From contig MNCI01017692.1 of assembly GCA_015680685.1 (NCBI GenBank), positions 376,756 to 440,755 of the forward strand: a stretch of 64,000 bases of DNA. The letters are read 5' to 3'. Origin of the DNA: Gnetum montanum. Its lineage: Eukaryota > Streptophyta > Gnetopsida > Gnetales > Gnetaceae. Below are positions 61,583 to 64,000 of this stretch, piece after piece. Made by a program: the position numbers and the translations under genes. The stretch's first letter is position 1, and each line of letters begins with the position of its first letter. The notes below the pieces were generated by a model. It searched no databases and was not told the origin of the DNA. It worked only from the letters and a program-made list of their open reading frames with translations.

Positions 61583-63282
61583 TGATGAGTGGCGAGGTAC
61601 CCCTACACTCAACCATACGAATACGAGCGTTACACGCGCAATCCGGTCGAACTCCAAGGACTAAGTGCTTACGCGCCTTATGAAACACTTAAGGTTAATC
61701 AATCGTTGTCTTCCCAAGCTTACTTGTATTTGTCACGGTTGTATGGTTAAGCAAGCTTGAGGCATGTGATTTTTATATCTTTTATCTTTTTATCACCTAT
61801 GCTAAGAGGAGAAAGGGTGAAGAGACTAAGTAACTAACTTTCACTAACTAAGCTCTAATCGTCCTAGCATTAGTATCCGTTCCCACTTGCCATTCACACC
61901 CTACACGAGTGCAATGCTACTGGGATTACCAAACACTATTCGTCACTGGGTTACCAAGCGTAGCGCACGTGCTCGAAGTAGTCGTACTGAATGCACTTAA
62001 CTAGAAGAGTTAAGGGTTAAGAGAGATTAATTATCTAAGAAAGCATTTAAACATTTAACAGTAATTAAATCCTATTTAGCTTAGTCCATATGCTGCAAGG
62101 TTTATCAGAACGTTCGTCTTTATTGCCAGACACAATGTGTGCTCAGGTACAAATTGCTCGAATAAAGATCCGTTCACTTTGAGACTCCTACTGCAGGCAC
62201 ATGGAAATTATTCTAACTCTGGAATGCTAAAACTGCTAGAGTTTGGCTAAGGGTCTAGATCTAGATGGGAAAATAAGGGAAGTCTACCTCTTATTTATAG
62301 AATTGGCAACGGGACACGATATCGCAGCTCATCACTTAATAATGAAATCCATGGAAAGAGTTACCCATTAAAAACCTTTGGAATTTCTAAGGGGTGGAGT
62401 AAATCCCATGGCATCTTGATGAGTTTTTGTTGGTCAACTGCATTGACAAGGTCCCATCAATGTAGTGTCTGTCCATCGCCTATAAATACATGCCTACTAG
62501 CCGCATTTATGGCAATCTAGATTTCAGTAGCAACGAAGCTTTTACATTTTTTTCCATTCGAAAGTTAAAATTTTTTCTCCTTAGTGCCCGTAGTAGGAGT
62601 CATTGAGTGTATGGATCTTTATTCCAGCATTGTTGTACCTAAGCATGACAACGTGTATGGCAATAAACACGAGTTTTCTGATAAACCTTGCAGCACTTTG
62701 GATAGATTAGATATTTTATTTATTCATTTACTGTTTCCAATTATTTATTAAATGTTTTCAGTTAATTATCAATTATTTTCTAGTTACTATATTAGATAAG
62801 CAATTAAGCTGAATAAATTACACACATAAGTACGACTGCTTCAAGCGTAACATGTATTCACTTGGTAATCCTAGCAGCGTTATCACTTGGTACGCCCACT
62901 AGCATAGCATTTGGTCACCCAACAATGGATACGTGGGTTTAGGACGTGTACAGAAAGTGGGAACAAATACTTATGTTAGGATTAGTTAAATGATTAGTTA
63001 CCTAGTTAATTTAGATTAGTTAATTAAATCCCTTTTTATCTACATTTTGAGCACCTGACTATAAAACATAAAAATGATGTGATTGAATGTCTCAGTTACA
63101 CCTAACCATACCAACGAACATCACAAGTCTAATTGGGAAGACAACAATTGACCTTAAGGCTAGATTCACTTCCTAAATGGCTAGTGCACTGGAAATGACA
63201 AAGTCCATGGAATTTGATTGAATTGTGCATGAACGCTTTGTGGTTCATATGGTTGGGCGTAGGGGTACCTTGTCGCTCATCA
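61583..63282 (+). mobile_element. 1.7-kb internally palindromic LTR (5' LTR)
   Basis: The LTR starts TGATGAGTGGCGAGGTACCC and ends GGGGTACCTTGTCGCTCATCA. The termini are inverted copies of each other, and the inverted relation continues inward. Left arm 61583 to about 62300 pairs with right arm about 62570-63282, for example gctgcaaggtttatcagaa against its complement near 62680. The centre (62300-62570) is unique. A TATAAATACA lies at 62481-62490 (plus) and TATAAATAAGAG at 62288-62299 (minus). A tRNA-Asp-like primer site follows directly. It may also be viewed as a foldback element captured as an LTR. Confidence 0.65.
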
Positions 63283-63302
63283 TTGGTGCCATTGCCAAGG
63301 AC
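63283..63302 (+). promoter_or_regulatory. Primer binding site, tRNA-Asp type
   Basis: TTGGTGCCATTGCCAAGGAC lies immediately after the LTR end ...CTCATCA. It resembles the TGGCGCCGTTGCCGGGGA site common in plant gypsy elements, with a few transitions. Confidence 0.55.
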
Positions 63303-63438
63303 TTTGTTTGTGGAATGTGTGCTATTTAGGTCTAAGTGAATATCTCTAATATCGTTGTACAAACCTAAAGGTCAATATCATTTCCACTATACATAAAAAT
63401 GATAAAAGCACACTGACAATTTCATTTTGTTTTGCAAA

Positions 63439-64000
63439 ATGTCTTCTTCTTCTTGCAAGCCTGAAGATACTAAACTACTGATCCCACAAGAATGTAAGGT
63501 GGTATGCACTCATCTAGATGAGTTTGTGTTGAATTTCACCTTCATCCTACATCAAGATGAACAAATGTGATGGTGTGATATGAAGGGCAATGTCATCTTG
63601 TCCCTTGATAAATCGATGCCCGGAAAGCTGTTTAAAACCCTTAAGAAGTTGGGCATAGCAGATCTTCACGAGGAGTACATTTTGGATGGATACGACACTC
63701 AAAACTACTATCCCACTGAAACACAGCATAAAATAGATAAATGTCAAGAGAAACTCCATGAAGCTACAAAGGGGAAACATTACACTAACCCCTTGTTCCT
63801 ACTAGATCAAGAGGACAATGAGGATCCTCCTTTGGAAGGTTCTTAACATGAAGATTCACCACCCCCTATTATTGATGGCGAGGGTGCGAACTTGACCTTG
63901 CAATTGACTATTTATAAATTGGGATCAAGAAAGAGTGATAGCCAAGGTAGGAACTCAGGTAAACATCGTAGCAACAAGGGATGTAAGGATGCTAATCATA
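63439..64000 (+). pseudogene. gag-like reading frame of the retrotransposon, runs off the window
   Basis: ATG at 63439 opens MSSSSCKPEDTKLLIPQE. The frame stays the same through a TGA at about 63568 and a TAA at 63844-63846, then continues to the window end (HEDSPPPIIDGEGANL). The segment between contains MPGKLFKTLKKLGIADLHEE and DPPLEGS, acidic and hydrophilic. It sits where gag begins, 157 bp after the LTR. No capsid or CCHC motif is reached before the window ends. Confidence 0.5.

Overview
The window reads as nuclear DNA of a large-genome seed plant, most likely a gymnosperm. A single nine-exon minus-strand gene is stretched over about 53 kb by introns of up to 15.5 kb. Those introns are packed with decayed plant LTR retrotransposons (Ty3/gypsy and Ty1/copia), L1-type and RTE-type LINEs, and tRNA-derived SINE-like repeats. 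Species cannot be fixed from sequence alone.

Genes. (1) Positions 2710-4281, minus strand: a four-exon, 255-residue EF-hand-like plant protein. It is intact, with short introns. (2) Positions 6427-59552, minus strand: an amidohydrolase resembling methylthioadenosine/S-adenosylhomocysteine (MTA/SAH) deaminase. Exons lie at 59360-59552, 46467-46639, 30839-30997, 30563-30712, 17785-17928, 10577-10733, 8543-8715, about 8041-8191 and 6427-6516. Every metal and catalytic residue is present in exons 2-6. Exon 8 carries what looks like a one-base insertion in an A8/T8 run, so the C-terminus is either broken or affected by a sequence error. The two genes are in the same orientation, about 2.1 kb apart.

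Intron content. Intron 8 has a duplicated ORF-like segment (7311-7857). Intron 6 has an LTR-like unit with internal degenerate repeats. Intron 5 holds a zf-RVT LINE remnant and an old LTR element with a private ORF and no recognisable pol (14172-16878). Intron 4 holds the most striking object, a 7.9-kb inverted duplication of a dead chromovirus-type gypsy element (18001-25865), starting 72 bp from exon 5. It is followed by an L1-type LINE and a perfect 82-bp tandem duplication beside exon 4. Intron 2 has gypsy gag, a second L1-type LINE, LTR-like units and an assembly gap of Ns. Intron 1 has a copia element ending about 280 bp from exon 2, a complete but decayed gypsy pol, minisatellites and half of a long LTR.

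Upstream of the big gene (59.6-64 kb) lie a gypsy integrase remnant and, from 61583 to the window end, an element. Its 1.7-kb LTR is internally palindromic, with divergent TATA-like boxes, and is followed by a tRNA-Asp-type primer site and a gag-like reading frame. Related LTR pieces sit at 1-1125 and 57004-57840.

All exon boundaries and domain calls were made by eye from translated sequence, splice consensus and remembered family motifs. No database search or alignment program was run.
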